37,644 nucleotides of DNA from assembly GCA_964544055.1 (NCBI GenBank), contig CAZJAA010000032.1, positions 1-37,644 on the forward strand, read 5' to 3'. Shown here piece by piece: positions 23,500-33,240 of this stretch. A program made the position numbers and the translations under genes. Under the pieces are notes generated by a model. The model ran no database searches. It was not told the origin of the DNA and saw only the letters and a list, made by a program, of their open reading frames with translations. Positions within the stretch are counted from its first letter, which is position 1. The number at the start of each line of letters is the position of its first letter. The stretch comes from SIG299 sp964544055. GTDB taxonomy: Bacteria; Bacillota; Clostridia; Lachnospirales; Lachnospiraceae.

Positions 23500-24444
23500 A
23501 TGAGTAAAGCAGTAGAAAAAGAAAATAAGATGGCAGTCATGCCGGTAAGAAAACTGATGTTGAACATGGGAGTTCCAATGATCATTTCCATGATGCTGCA
23601 AGCAGTTTATAACATTGTGGACAGTGCCTTTGTAGCAAACATGGGAGAAAATGGGGAGGCAGCGTTAAATGCGCTAACACTGGCATTTCCGGTGCAGATG
23701 CTGATGGTGGCCATTGGAATTGGAACCGGAGTGGGAGTCAACTCTCTGCTTGCAAAAAGCATGGGACAGGGAGATAACGAAAAAGCAAGTAAAACAGCAG
23801 GCAACGGCGTGTTTTTAATGGCGGCAATTATTGCACAGGCACTGATGTCGGCAATGACCTATCTTCTGAATGTCATTTTTGTCCGTATCGGAGAAAACGT
23901 TGTCACTGCCTATGGACTGTATTATAAGGTGCAGCAGTTCATTCTGTTTGCTGCCTTTGGACTGCGGGATGCCATTACACCGATTGTTTCGTTCAACTAC
24001 GGTATGGAAAACAAAGAGTTCATGAAGGATGGCGTAAAATACGGTCTGTGGTATACACTTTTTATCATGCTGCTCGGTTTTCTTGGTCTGGAACTGTTTG
24101 CAGTGCCGTTTTCTGGTATTTATGGATTGTCAGGTGAAACAAAGGAGCTTTGCGTCAGTGCCATGCGTGTTATTTCTGTCAGTTATGTGTTTGCCGGGGC
24201 AAATATTGCGTTTCAGGGAATTTTTCAGGCATTGGACGGCGGACTCGAATCGCTGATTATTTCTGTCTGCCGCCAGTTTTTGTTTGTGATTCCGCTTGCT
24301 TATGCTTTTTCTGAAGTGGTAATTTCCGGACAGAGCGGAACCTGGCTCGTCTGGGTAAGCTTTATCATTACAGAGGCGGCATCTGCGGTAGTTTCCGTTT
24401 TCTTTATGAAAAAAATATCAAAAAATAAGATTACAACGATATAA
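23500..24444 (+). CDS. MATE-family transporter with an internal in-frame deletion
   Basis: MATE proteins exchange drugs or metabolites for Na+ or H+ and have 12 membrane helices in about 450 residues; this one has 314. The N-terminal part (1-108) matches the first helices: VPMIISMMLQAVYNIVDSAFVA and GIGTGVGVNSLLAKSMGQG. Around residue 108-111 (nucleotides about 23818-23835) the text jumps to IIAQALMSAMTYLLNVIF and FAAFGLRDAITPIVSFNYG, which belong to helices 7-8. About 130-140 residues, roughly helices 3-6, are missing without a frameshift. The start has GGAAAGGAG before ATG 23500. It is probably non-functional or altered; family identity is clear, activity is doubtful. Confidence 0.82.
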   Translation: MSKAVEKENKMAVMPVRKLMLNMGVPMIISMMLQAVYNIVDSAFVANMGENGEAALNALTLAFPVQMLMVAIGIGTGVGVNSLLAKSMGQGDNEKASKTAGNGVFLMAAIIAQALMSAMTYLLNVIFVRIGENVVTAYGLYYKVQQFILFAAFGLRDAITPIVSFNYGMENKEFMKDGVKYGLWYTLFIMLLGFLGLELFAVPFSGIYGLSGETKELCVSAMRVISVSYVFAGANIAFQGIFQALDGGLESLIISVCRQFLFVIPLAYAFSEVVISGQSGTWLVWVSFIITEAASAVVSVFFMKKISKNKITTI

Positions 24445-24474
24445 GCTCTTAAAAAGGATGAGAAAGAGAGAAAG

Positions 24475-24501
24475 CTCTGGCGAAAACTGTCGGAGTTTTT
24501 T
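24475..24501 (+). terminator. Probable terminator of the MATE-like gene
   Basis: CTCTGGC (24475-24481) pairs with GTCGGAG (24489-24495), including two G-U pairs, followed by TTTTTTC and a further T-run. Confidence 0.65.
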
Positions 24502-24585
24502 CTTTTTTTGTAAAGACCACTGTTCTTAAAGAGAAAAGTGTGGTACAATGAAAAGAGCAACAAACGCAGGAGGAAGAGCAGATTC

Positions 24586-25404
24586 ATGTTTTATGATGCA
24601 GAAAACGGCAGTATTCCGGTGGGAGAATCTGAAATGGATTATATTTCCTTCGGTTTTGGTACTCCGTTAATTATGATACCGGGGCTGGGCGAAGGCTTAA
24701 AAACAGTAAAGGGCATGGCAGCTCCGTTTGCACTTTTATACCGTTCGGTTGCCAGAAGATACCGGGTGTATGCCTTTAGCCGCAGAAATGTTCTGCCGCA
24801 GGGCTTTACGACAAAAGACATGGCAGAGGATATCTTTTTTGCCATAAAGAAGTTGAAGCTGGAAAAGGCAATGGTAATCGGCATATCGCTGGGTGGAATG
24901 GTAGCACAGTATCTGGCAATTAATCATCCGGAGGTTGTCGAAAAGCTGCTGCTGACCGTAACATTGGCAAGGCAGAATGAAACCGTGCAGCAAAAGCTTG
25001 ATTATTGGATGGAGCTTGCTCGCATGGAAAATTATAAAGAGATTATGATTGATATGGCAGAAAGTGCTTATACGGAGGAACGTCTGAAGAAAGGCAGAAA
25101 GCTGTATAGAATATTTGACAAAACAGGAAATCCGGAAAGCTTTGAACGTTTTTTGATTATGGCAGAAGCAGGAAGAACACACGATTCTTATGAAGAGCTT
25201 GGAAAAATCACCTGTCCGACACTTGTCATCGGAGGGGCACAGGACAGAATTGTATCCGGTGAGGCGGCAGCAGAGCTGGCAGAAAGGATTCCGGGCAGCA
25301 GTCTTTATGTTTATGAAGCTTATGGTCATGGTCTCTATATAGAAGCAAGAGATTTTGTGCTGCGGATGCTTGCTTTTTTTGGAGGAAACGAAGCAGAAGA
25401 ATAA
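24586..25404 (+). CDS. Alpha/beta-fold hydrolase
   Basis: A 272-residue cytoplasmic alpha/beta hydrolase. The oxyanion region is MIPGLGEGLKT, the nucleophile elbow is GISLGG with S101, and the other triad members are D220 in GGAQDRIV and H248 in AYGHGLY, so the enzyme looks active. The substrate cannot be deduced; the layout is like that of small esterases and carboxylester hydrolases. AGGAGGA precedes ATG 24586; the frame upstream to 24538 covers the likely -10 box (TACAAT, 24544-24549). It is followed after 29 bp by a DUF402 gene on the same strand. Confidence 0.9.
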   Translation: MFYDAENGSIPVGESEMDYISFGFGTPLIMIPGLGEGLKTVKGMAAPFALLYRSVARRYRVYAFSRRNVLPQGFTTKDMAEDIFFAIKKLKLEKAMVIGISLGGMVAQYLAINHPEVVEKLLLTVTLARQNETVQQKLDYWMELARMENYKEIMIDMAESAYTEERLKKGRKLYRIFDKTGNPESFERFLIMAEAGRTHDSYEELGKITCPTLVIGGAQDRIVSGEAAAELAERIPGSSLYVYEAYGHGLYIEARDFVLRMLAFFGGNEAEE

Positions 25405-25433
25405 GAAAGAAGCTGATTTTTGGAGAAAAGAAC

Positions 25434-25988
25434 ATGAAAAAAGATATTCGTGATATGCGTCGTAGTGACTGGCACCGTATTCAGAAGCGTACCTATCTGG
25501 CAGAAAACAGCAGGTTTCAAGACATGGAAGGAGTAGTGTCACTGCTGCGAATTGAGGAGGTGGAACAACCGCTTTTGATATCGTCTGGAACAGAAAAGGT
25601 TCTGATTGCAGATTATGGCTATTCCTGGCTTCAGGTGGCATTCCGGGGACAATATTTCTGGGCAACAATCATGTATGATAATACGGGAAGCTTCTTGCAG
25701 GGATATTTTGACATTACCGGCGGCAACTGCTTTGACGATAGGGAAAATCCAACGTTTGAGGATATGTATCTGGATTTGGTGCTGCAAAAGGATGGACAGA
25801 TTCAGATTCTGGACGAGGAGGAACTGGATGAAGCATTGGAGCAGAAGCAGATTTCCCAAAAACAGTACGAGGATGCCAAAGCAGAGTGCAGATGGCTGTA
25901 CTCGTTTTTAAAGGAAAATCAAAAGGAATTTTTACAGTTTTGTGAAGACAGCAGGAAAAAGCTGTTAACACAGATGAACGAGCTATAA
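25434..25988 (+). CDS. DUF402 domain-containing protein
   Basis: A 184-residue protein of the DUF402 family. The family core is seen as GYFDITGGNCFDD, then FEDMYLDLVLQKDGQIQILDEEELDEAL (about 95-130), rich in acidic residues that bind divalent metals in studied members. Characterised relatives (Ntdp, FomD) hydrolyse nucleoside di- or triphosphates or nucleotidyl phosphonates. The C-terminal 50 residues form a charged helix (QISQKQYEDAKAECRWL). A modest ribosome binding site (GGAGAAAAG) stands before ATG 25434. Placed between a hydrolase and a HAD phosphatase, it looks like a house-cleaning or nucleotide-handling enzyme; the substrate is unknown. Confidence 0.85.
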   Translation: MKKDIRDMRRSDWHRIQKRTYLAENSRFQDMEGVVSLLRIEEVEQPLLISSGTEKVLIADYGYSWLQVAFRGQYFWATIMYDNTGSFLQGYFDITGGNCFDDRENPTFEDMYLDLVLQKDGQIQILDEEELDEALEQKQISQKQYEDAKAECRWLYSFLKENQKEFLQFCEDSRKKLLTQMNEL

Positions 25989-26039
25989 ATTCAGAAAGAT
26001 TCATGAAAGCATTATTTTATACGCTGGGAGGCGACAGAG

Positions 26040-26747
26040 GTGAAAAACACGCAGAAAGGTGTTTCACAAATAAAAAGGAATACAAAATACGAGCTTGCTA
26101 TATTTGATTTGGACGGAACTCTTTTAAATACGTTAGAGGATCTTGCAGACAGCATGAATGCGGTGTTACGGCAGTTTGGTTATCCGGAGCGGTCACTTGC
26201 AGAGGTCAGAAATTTTGTTGGCAACGGCATACGAAAACTGGTGGAGCGTAGTGCACCGTCTGGTACGGCAGCCGGAGAAATCGACCGGATGTTTGAAGCA
26301 TTTCTGCCTTATTATAAGGAGCATTGTGCAGACAAAACAAAGCCGTATGAAGGAATCTGGGAGCTGCTTACCAAGCTGCGTGAAAAAGGAGTAAAAATTG
26401 CGGTAGTTTCCAATAAAGCGGATACCGCAGTAAAAGCACTCTGTGAACAATATTTTCCGGGATTTTTCCACGAAGCCGTCGGAGAACGTACAGGAATTTC
26501 CAGAAAGCCTGCACCGGATACCGTAAATGAGGTGCTGAAAAATCTTCAAATAAATAAAACAAGGGCAGTCTACGTTGGAGATTCTGAAGTAGATGTGCAA
26601 ACAGCAAAAAATGCCAGAATAGACTGCATTGCAGTCAGCTGGGGATTTCGTGATGTGTCGGTTTTAAAGGCAGCCGGAGCCGAAAATATTGTATCGGCAC
26701 CAGAAGAAGTGCTTGTTTTTTTGACGGAACAAAACAAAAGCAGGTAA
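26040..26747 (+). CDS. HAD-superfamily hydrolase, phosphoglycolate phosphatase-like
   Basis: A 235-residue HAD phosphatase. Motif I is IFDLDGTLLNT with D23 (nucleophile) and D25 (acid/base), motif II is VVSNKAD, the motif III lysine lies in RKPAPDT, and motif IV is GDSEVD. An alpha-helical cap of the Gph/PGM subclass separates motifs I and II. The likely activity is removal of phosphate from small metabolites such as 2-phosphoglycolate; specificity is not readable. The start is GTG 26040, with GGGAGG 8 nt upstream and no suitable ATG. It is 15 bp from a GNAT gene downstream. Confidence 0.93.
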   Translation: MKNTQKGVSQIKRNTKYELAIFDLDGTLLNTLEDLADSMNAVLRQFGYPERSLAEVRNFVGNGIRKLVERSAPSGTAAGEIDRMFEAFLPYYKEHCADKTKPYEGIWELLTKLREKGVKIAVVSNKADTAVKALCEQYFPGFFHEAVGERTGISRKPAPDTVNEVLKNLQINKTRAVYVGDSEVDVQTAKNARIDCIAVSWGFRDVSVLKAAGAENIVSAPEEVLVFLTEQNKSR

Positions 26748-26762
26748 AAGGAGAACAAACCA

Positions 26763-27290
26763 ATGCTGAAACTACGACCTTATAAGCCTTGTGATGCAAA
26801 AACAATTGTAACGTGGTGCCGGGATGAACAGACATTCTTTCGCTGGACTGCCGGACGTTATGCTTCTTATCCGGTTACTGCAGAGGATATGAACCGAAAA
26901 TATCTGGAAAATAACGGAGACTGCCCGGAGCCGGACAACTTTTATCCAATGACCGCCTATGACGAGCAAGGAGTGGCAGGGCATTTGATTCTTCGCTTTC
27001 TCAATCCGGAAAAAACGATAGTGCGGCTTGGCTTTGTAATAGTGGATGATTCCAGACGAGGGTTGGGGTATGGAAGTGAAATGATTCGTCTGGCACTGAA
27101 CTTTGCTTTTGATTTTTTGAAAGCTGAAAAGGTGACAATTACTGTATTTGAAAATAATCTGCCGGCATACCGCTGTTATCAGAAGGCAGGCTTTAATGAA
27201 ATAGTGCAGGAAACAGAAAGTTTTATTTCGGTGGGAGAAAAACGCTGGAAGCTGCTGGAACTTGCAATAGAGAAAAAAGAGTTTAAATAG
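26763..27290 (+). CDS. GNAT-family N-acetyltransferase (RimJ/RimL-like)
   Basis: A 175-residue acetyltransferase. It starts with LKLRPYKPCDAKTIVTWCRDE, has a core strand IVRLGFVIVDDSRRGLGYGSEMIRLAL containing the acetyl-CoA pyrophosphate loop (RRGLGYG), and ends with NNLPAYRCYQKAGF (motif B). The acceptor is unknown; related enzymes acetylate ribosomal proteins, polyamines or antibiotics. AAAAGGAG precedes ATG 26763. It is 15 bp from the HAD gene upstream and 15 bp from the large VWA gene downstream, so it is probably cotranscribed with both. Confidence 0.9.
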   Translation: MLKLRPYKPCDAKTIVTWCRDEQTFFRWTAGRYASYPVTAEDMNRKYLENNGDCPEPDNFYPMTAYDEQGVAGHLILRFLNPEKTIVRLGFVIVDDSRRGLGYGSEMIRLALNFAFDFLKAEKVTITVFENNLPAYRCYQKAGFNEIVQETESFISVGEKRWKLLELAIEKKEFK

Positions 27291-27305
27291 AATGGGAGTT
27301 ATGAA

Positions 27306-30300
27306 ATGGAAAAAGTATTGTTTATTGTTGGAAATTTTCCACTGATGTTGTTTTGTATTTACTTTATGCTCAGGAAAAAGAAGTATCTTTTTTCAATTCC
27401 GGTTTTTGGAATCTCTGCGCTTCTTTGTTTTGGAGCAGGGGCTGCAATTCTTACGGAAGATGCAAGTGAGCTGTCAGTCAGTGCGGAGCAGTATACATAT
27501 CTTCTGGAAGTAAGCCTTGATGCCGAGGATTATGAGAAGGCAGAGGATTACCTGGACGAGATGTATAAAGAGTTTGGTGATATACCGGAGGTATTGACAG
27601 GACAGCTGCGTCTTACCGTGTTACAGGAAAATATGAAAGAGGCAGTTCTTGTTGCAAAGGATATAATTGCCACTTCAGAAAAAAAAGAGTTGAACCTGTC
27701 CGAGGAGGAAGAAAAATTCCTGAATGAGGTGGAGATCGGCCAATATGTAACGGTTGCAGAGTATAAAAGAGACTGGGCATTGTATAACAGTCTTGCTGAA
27801 AACGGTATAAATCCGGAAGAATACGGACTGACTGAAATTTCAGATGCAGATTTGGAAGCTGCTCAGAAAAACGAAAAAAAGCTGAAAAAAGCAGTAGAAA
27901 ACCAAATCGAAGAAAGTGCAGAGCTTTATGAAAAAGGAAGAAAGACAGAGTCTTTTGCAGAAGCAATCAAAACAGCCCAAAAGCTGGATAAAATCATGGA
28001 AAGCATTCGAAATGGCGAGTTGAGTACCGATGACAAGACTACCGTAAAAAAAGTAGCGAAGTATGCAGAAGAACTTAACACGTTATATCAAAAGGAGCAG
28101 GCAGTACTTGCTCTGCCGGATATACAGCGTCTGTATATCAATGCATGTGTACTTACCGAGGAATACGAAATGCTGCTTGATTACGCTGATAAATCAAATG
28201 ACGCAGGAGCACTTGCTGTTGTAGCTTATTTATATCTGAATAAAGAAATAAAAGACAAGGATTTTAAAAAGCTTGACTGGGAATTTGATTATGCAGATGT
28301 TGCAAGGCAGTGTAAAACCGTTTATCAGAAACTGAAAGCAGAAGATTTGGAAAAAGAGGAAAAGGCGGCTTATGAAGAATGTCTGGAAGCAATTACAGAA
28401 CGAAGCAAAAATGAAATTCTTGCAAATATCGAAGAAAAAATAGCCGATTCCTTAAGTGGTTCAAAAGGCGTTGCTGAGAATTATATCCAAAACGCTGCCA
28501 TAAACAGCGAATTACTTGATAATAACAGGGTTTATGAGTACCTGGATAAGGCAATTGCAGCAAAAGAAACAAGTGAAAATCAGGAATTAAATACAGTTCT
28601 GGACAAAATAGAGGCGATTGCCGAATTGACCGCCAACGATAATGAAATTATCAATTTCAACAATTATCTGGAAGAAAGCTACAAACAGAGTCTTATGATT
28701 GAAACGGCTTCCATAACCGTTCCGGAAACCTTTTTGAATGTAGGCAGTGTGTATGTGAATGAAAAAAGAGCGAAAGTAAATGTTGGTTATATAAACGCCG
28801 AGAATTTTCCGGAAGTTACGGTATATGTATCGGCATCCGATTTAAATCTTGCAAAGCTAGATGATATACAAATCACCGATTGCGGTATACAGATTGAAGA
28901 TTACACAATAGAAAAAGCAAGGTATGATCGAGCACAGATTGTTCTGGTATGTGATAATTCCGGAAGCATGAGCGGCGACATTGAAGCACTGAAAGCGGCT
29001 GTCCGAAAGTTTATTGAATCTGGGAAAAAGGGCGAATATATTGGTCTTGTTACGTTTGACAGTTATGTGCTTCAAAACGTTTCCTTAACAAATAATACAG
29101 AAGAACTCCTTAATGAGGTAAATGCTTTTAACGCATATGGAGGAACAAGCATAGCTTCTGGTGTCAACTGTGCAATGAATCAGTATGATGAAACGGAGAA
29201 TGCGTTCAATGTTATGATTGTTATGACGGACGGACAGGACAGCTCGTATTATTATGAGAGCGATCTGGAAGAACTCAGAAAGATGTGTCAGGATAAAAAT
29301 GTAGTGTTATATACGCTGGGACTTGGTAGTGTTAACGCAGAATATCTTAAAAATGTGGCAGATTATGGCATGGGCAGTTTTATATATGCCAATAACAGCA
29401 CCCAGTTGGAAGATTTATATTCCTTTATACATAACCAACTGGCAAACAATTATATTTTGAAATACCGGGCTGTCGATAAGACTACATTGAAAAACAGAGA
29501 ATTTACAATTAAAAGTGCAGCCGAAGAATTTTATGTTACACGGGAATACTCTATTGCCGGTTTGGAAAAAATCGAGGACCGTAACGATACGGAGACCGGC
29601 ACGGAAAGCAGTAAGGAATATTCCCTGATTTCCGTTAAAAAACTGGGCGTATCAACGATTATCGGAAGCCAGAAGGAAGGCACGGGAAAACTCGAATTTA
29701 CCATTTTCGGCAGTGGTTTTGATAAAGCGTCGAATATATCGGTGTCTTTGTGCGGAAACAGGAAGTATGCCGGCTTAGAGTACCGGGTGGAGGATTCCTC
29801 TACACTTAGTGTGGTACTGCCGGATAACGTCGAGTATGACACATACGAGGTAATCGTAGTGATTGACGGCCTGACGTATCATTTAAAATATCTGACTCTG
29901 CTGAAAACATCGGAAAAAACGGAAATTTGTTTTGGAGATTATGTATTCAAGGCATACAGCATCTATGAAAAAAATGGAAGCTATTATCTTTCCGGAAATG
30001 TAGTGATGAATGACTACCTGCACTTTAAAGGAGATGTTACTCTTTCGGGCAGCTCCGATGGAAATATCATGGTAATCGAAGAAAATGATGGTTCCTACAT
30101 TTCGGGAGATGGCAAATTACCGGGGGTTCTGGCAGACTTTTTTGACAACCGGATTAGCGTACCAAAGCTGAATGGCTTAACGCTTTATAAAGATGACCAT
30201 TATGACCGGTATTATACGAAAGGGGCAAGCTATTACGGTCCGGTGAAAATCCGTGACCCATATATATCGCTTTATCCGGAATATCTGGAATATTCGATTA

Positions 30301-31367
30301 TGAATGTTACCATTGATTTTCCAATCTATAATAACTTGTTGGAACAGCTGGAGTCGCCGTTTACGGCAACCGGATTTGAAAAAAAGTTTATTTTGTCAAA
30401 GGACCGATTAGGCTTTGTTTTGAAAGCGGAATCTTCCACAAATCTGGATAAAAACCTGAAATTGGGTAAGGCAGTGCTTGAATTGGATTCTTTTAAGCTA
30501 AACATTGACACGTTCCACTATGATTTTACCATCGGAATGTCGGTTAAACTGGACGGAGTTCCTATACTTAAAAATTCAGAAACGGCATATAGTTTTGAAC
30601 TTGCCATTGCCTCAGGAAAGGTCGAGCAGATTGATTTTGGCGCAGATGTCGATTTATATCCATTGACTGTGCTTGTGGCAGGTGCACCGGTAAGACTGAT
30701 GTCATTGTCTGATTTTCATTTCGGCATCCAAGGACTGTCTGAGCTTTCACAGGATAAGTCATTTGGTAAAAAAATTCTAGAAACTACTTTTTACGGACAA
30801 ACTGCGGTGAACTTTTTTAAACTGAATAAACTAATTCCCGGACTGGATACGTTTTTGGGCGACATATTAGATATCTCAATTTTACAATTTGCAGATACAA
30901 CATTGAGCATAAAATTCTCCGACTGGAATCTTTCCTTGGATACCACGGCAAATCTGTTTGAATGCGTGGAATTAGGAAAAGCAGAAGTAGATCTGGGACA
31001 TTACAGTTATGAAAACTATCTGCTCGGAATAGAAGAAACGGATGTGACTGGGGTTCATTTTAAATCGACGACAGGCTATGACATGCAATTTGGAAATTGG
31101 TTTAAGTTAGGTGTGGACGGTTTGACCTCCATTGACATCAACAAAGCTTTTTCCGGTGTGATGATGAAAGGAAACCTGAACTATAATATTAAACTTGGTA
31201 AGCGTCATACCAAAGATATGGAGGGAGTTGGCCTGTTGGGACTTCATAATGATTGCTCTCAATTCACGATTTTAATAAAGGGCAGCGAATATCAGAGCGG
31301 AAATGACGCCGGAATCCGAATTACTTTTGGCGGTGGCGGTATATTACCTTCCTTTGATTTTTATTAA
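27306..31367 (+). CDS. Giant membrane-anchored von Willebrand A domain protein, function unknown
   Basis: A 1353-residue protein. Two N-terminal membrane helices (about 4-21 and 27-48) are followed by a long acidic helical region with TPR-like periodicity (about 55-480), a VWA domain (about 540-720) and a long beta-rich tail. The MIDAS is complete: DNSGS with D550, S552 and S554, T614 in GGTSIASG, and D642 in MTDGQDS, so metal-dependent ligand binding is expected. Residues about 780-865 resemble an IPT/TIG immunoglobulin-like fold (FGSGFDKASNISVSL). The remaining about 480 residues contain repeated amphipathic beta strands and end in GGGGILPSFDFY without an LPxTG or other anchor. The pieces are recognised but not the whole architecture. 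It starts a packed three-gene unit with two other envelope-type proteins. Confidence 0.85.
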   Translation: MEKVLFIVGNFPLMLFCIYFMLRKKKYLFSIPVFGISALLCFGAGAAILTEDASELSVSAEQYTYLLEVSLDAEDYEKAEDYLDEMYKEFGDIPEVLTGQLRLTVLQENMKEAVLVAKDIIATSEKKELNLSEEEEKFLNEVEIGQYVTVAEYKRDWALYNSLAENGINPEEYGLTEISDADLEAAQKNEKKLKKAVENQIEESAELYEKGRKTESFAEAIKTAQKLDKIMESIRNGELSTDDKTTVKKVAKYAEELNTLYQKEQAVLALPDIQRLYINACVLTEEYEMLLDYADKSNDAGALAVVAYLYLNKEIKDKDFKKLDWEFDYADVARQCKTVYQKLKAEDLEKEEKAAYEECLEAITERSKNEILANIEEKIADSLSGSKGVAENYIQNAAINSELLDNNRVYEYLDKAIAAKETSENQELNTVLDKIEAIAELTANDNEIINFNNYLEESYKQSLMIETASITVPETFLNVGSVYVNEKRAKVNVGYINAENFPEVTVYVSASDLNLAKLDDIQITDCGIQIEDYTIEKARYDRAQIVLVCDNSGSMSGDIEALKAAVRKFIESGKKGEYIGLVTFDSYVLQNVSLTNNTEELLNEVNAFNAYGGTSIASGVNCAMNQYDETENAFNVMIVMTDGQDSSYYYESDLEELRKMCQDKNVVLYTLGLGSVNAEYLKNVADYGMGSFIYANNSTQLEDLYSFIHNQLANNYILKYRAVDKTTLKNREFTIKSAAEEFYVTREYSIAGLEKIEDRNDTETGTESSKEYSLISVKKLGVSTIIGSQKEGTGKLEFTIFGSGFDKASNISVSLCGNRKYAGLEYRVEDSSTLSVVLPDNVEYDTYEVIVVIDGLTYHLKYLTLLKTSEKTEICFGDYVFKAYSIYEKNGSYYLSGNVVMNDYLHFKGDVTLSGSSDGNIMVIEENDGSYISGDGKLPGVLADFFDNRISVPKLNGLTLYKDDHYDRYYTKGASYYGPVKIRDPYISLYPEYLEYSIMNVTIDFPIYNNLLEQLESPFTATGFEKKFILSKDRLGFVLKAESSTNLDKNLKLGKAVLELDSFKLNIDTFHYDFTIGMSVKLDGVPILKNSETAYSFELAIASGKVEQIDFGADVDLYPLTVLVAGAPVRLMSLSDFHFGIQGLSELSQDKSFGKKILETTFYGQTAVNFFKLNKLIPGLDTFLGDILDISILQFADTTLSIKFSDWNLSLDTTANLFECVELGKAEVDLGHYSYENYLLGIEETDVTGVHFKSTTGYDMQFGNWFKLGVDGLTSIDINKAFSGVMMKGNLNYNIKLGKRHTKDMEGVGLLGLHNDCSQFTILIKGSEYQSGNDAGIRITFGGGGILPSFDFY

Positions 31368-31431
31368 ACCGCTGTGGAATAAAAGGCTGAATGAAACCGT
31401 GAAACGAATTTGACAGAGAAGAGGGGAAAAA

Positions 31432-33240
31432 GTGAAAAAGATAAAAATCTGGATAATGATATGCATTGCCGGTATATTAATCGCATTTGCTGCGACGCAG
31501 CCGGTATTTGCGGAGGAAAAAGAACAAACGCTTTTTACGTTGCAAAAGGAACAGGATATATCCATAACCATTACCTATGAGTATGATGATGTTTCTCTTG
31601 AAGTGCTGTCTCCAAGTGGGCAGATTATAACAAAGGGAACGGAAACGGATACGATTACCGTATTAAGCGGACAAACTGCCACAATAATATTTATCAGTCA
31701 GGCAGAAGCAGGAACATGGAAATTGCGGTACGATAAAGGTTCGAATGAAAAAATAACAGTAAGTGCTGATGTACAGGATAACAATTTTTTCATTACGGAA
31801 TTTAACATGGGTGCGATTGCAAATGACAGTGTACCCGTCAGTTTTTTAGTAACAGGTGAGGAAAATCGTTACTTTAATTATTCGATTTCTGCCACTACCA
31901 ATACCGAAGAACTAAATGGAAAAGAGCTGGTTAGTGGACGAGGAGTGATCGGTGAGCAGATGGAGCTGACGGTACCGTTGTCTTCGTTAAACACCTATCA
32001 GGAATATTATCTGGTATTATATGTGTCGTATGGACAGAATAACGAGGAAATATTTGATTATGCATTTAGCGAAAAGCCGTTCGAATACACGAATGCATTG
32101 ATGCCGGAAGCGTTGGCAAATGTGGATATTACAATTGAACACGACTTGAAGACAATAATTCTCAATTGGAAAAATTATGTATCGTACTGGACAGAAAGTG
32201 TCTATGTCACGGTTAAGAAGGGTGCGGATACCATTGTAAGCCAGGTTTATCCGACGACGGATGGATATACCATGAGTTTCCCATTTGAAACGAATGATGC
32301 GTTTACTATAGAAATATTGTATCGGAACAAGAACGATCTGGTGTCGGCTCCCCTGACAAAGACGGTGCAGACAGAAAATAAAACGCTGGTTCTTCCGGAA
32401 AGCGGAAAAGTAAGTACGGACAGCTGGACAATTATTTACAGGGAGTTACCGGAGACCACAGTAAATCTGGACATTAATGGTCGTAATTATTTCACAACAC
32501 TGCAGGGAGCTGGAACGGAAAATGTTACTCTCCCAGAGGAAAGAAATACAATTGTACTGACCTATCAGGATTTGAATGGATATATACACTGCTATCGCAG
32601 GACAGCTAATATTTCAATGATTACTCCGGAAATTGAACTGCTGCGGCAGATTAATGGAGTGACAACGAGTGAAGCTTTTATTATGATTTCCGGAACAACC
32701 AATGCAGAACTGCTTATGGTAAACAAAACTGAAATAACGGTTGAACAAGGAACCTTTAATTACCGTTATCCGCTTACCAAAGGGGAAAACGAGATTGTTA
32801 TCGAAGCTGTGATAGGTGACAGTACTACAAAGCTGAACGCATTCGTTACCAAAACAGAAGAGACCTCCTTGTTGCTTACTTCTTTGCTGTGGGGACTGCT
32901 TGTTTCCTTGGTGGGAATAGTTCTTGTCAGCTTATTATCGTGGTTGCAGTCGAAATCAAAGTACAAAGAGATAATACCATTAGTGTGTGTATGGTTTTTT
33001 GCAGGTATATTATGGGCAGGTTTTATTCTTAGTAAGGGATATGTGCAAAGTGCTTCTTATCTTGCGGCAGCTTATCAGTCTCTGAGCACTGCAAAAAGGA
33101 TACTGAAAGTCAGTGAACTGCTGTTTTGGACAGCAGTGGGTGTATCTGCCGCTGCTTTTGTAGTAACAATGATATGTATTCTGGTACGGATTTTCCGTCA
33201 GAGAAAAGAAAGGAAGAAAAATGCGGTTACTGAATCATAA
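31432..33240 (+). CDS. Signal-peptide protein with beta-rich ectodomain and C-terminal membrane helices
   Basis: I do not recognise a named family. The 602 residues start with a signal peptide (KKIKIWIMICIAGILIAFA, cleavage likely after VFA at about 27). An approximately 450-residue extracytoplasmic part follows, whose alternation of polar and hydrophobic residues suggests several Ig/Fn3-like beta domains (for example SGQTATIIFISQAEAGTWKL, as in pre-peptidase or proprotein-type sandwich domains). Three membrane helices (about 480-505, 515-536 and 562-588) and a basic tail close the protein. The start is GTG 31432 after GAGGGG. Its end overlaps the next gene by 20 bp. It most likely works at the membrane with the VWA protein encoded just upstream. 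Confidence 0.82.
   Translation: MKKIKIWIMICIAGILIAFAATQPVFAEEKEQTLFTLQKEQDISITITYEYDDVSLEVLSPSGQIITKGTETDTITVLSGQTATIIFISQAEAGTWKLRYDKGSNEKITVSADVQDNNFFITEFNMGAIANDSVPVSFLVTGEENRYFNYSISATTNTEELNGKELVSGRGVIGEQMELTVPLSSLNTYQEYYLVLYVSYGQNNEEIFDYAFSEKPFEYTNALMPEALANVDITIEHDLKTIILNWKNYVSYWTESVYVTVKKGADTIVSQVYPTTDGYTMSFPFETNDAFTIEILYRNKNDLVSAPLTKTVQTENKTLVLPESGKVSTDSWTIIYRELPETTVNLDINGRNYFTTLQGAGTENVTLPEERNTIVLTYQDLNGYIHCYRRTANISMITPEIELLRQINGVTTSEAFIMISGTTNAELLMVNKTEITVEQGTFNYRYPLTKGENEIVIEAVIGDSTTKLNAFVTKTEETSLLLTSLLWGLLVSLVGIVLVSLLSWLQSKSKYKEIIPLVCVWFFAGILWAGFILSKGYVQSASYLAAAYQSLSTAKRILKVSELLFWTAVGVSAAAFVVTMICILVRIFRQRKERKKNAVTES

Noticed and set aside
24736..25668. 310-residue minus-strand open frame
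   Set aside because: Antisense to the alpha/beta hydrolase and DUF402 genes, both with clear families; its residues are Cys/His/Phe-rich nonsense.
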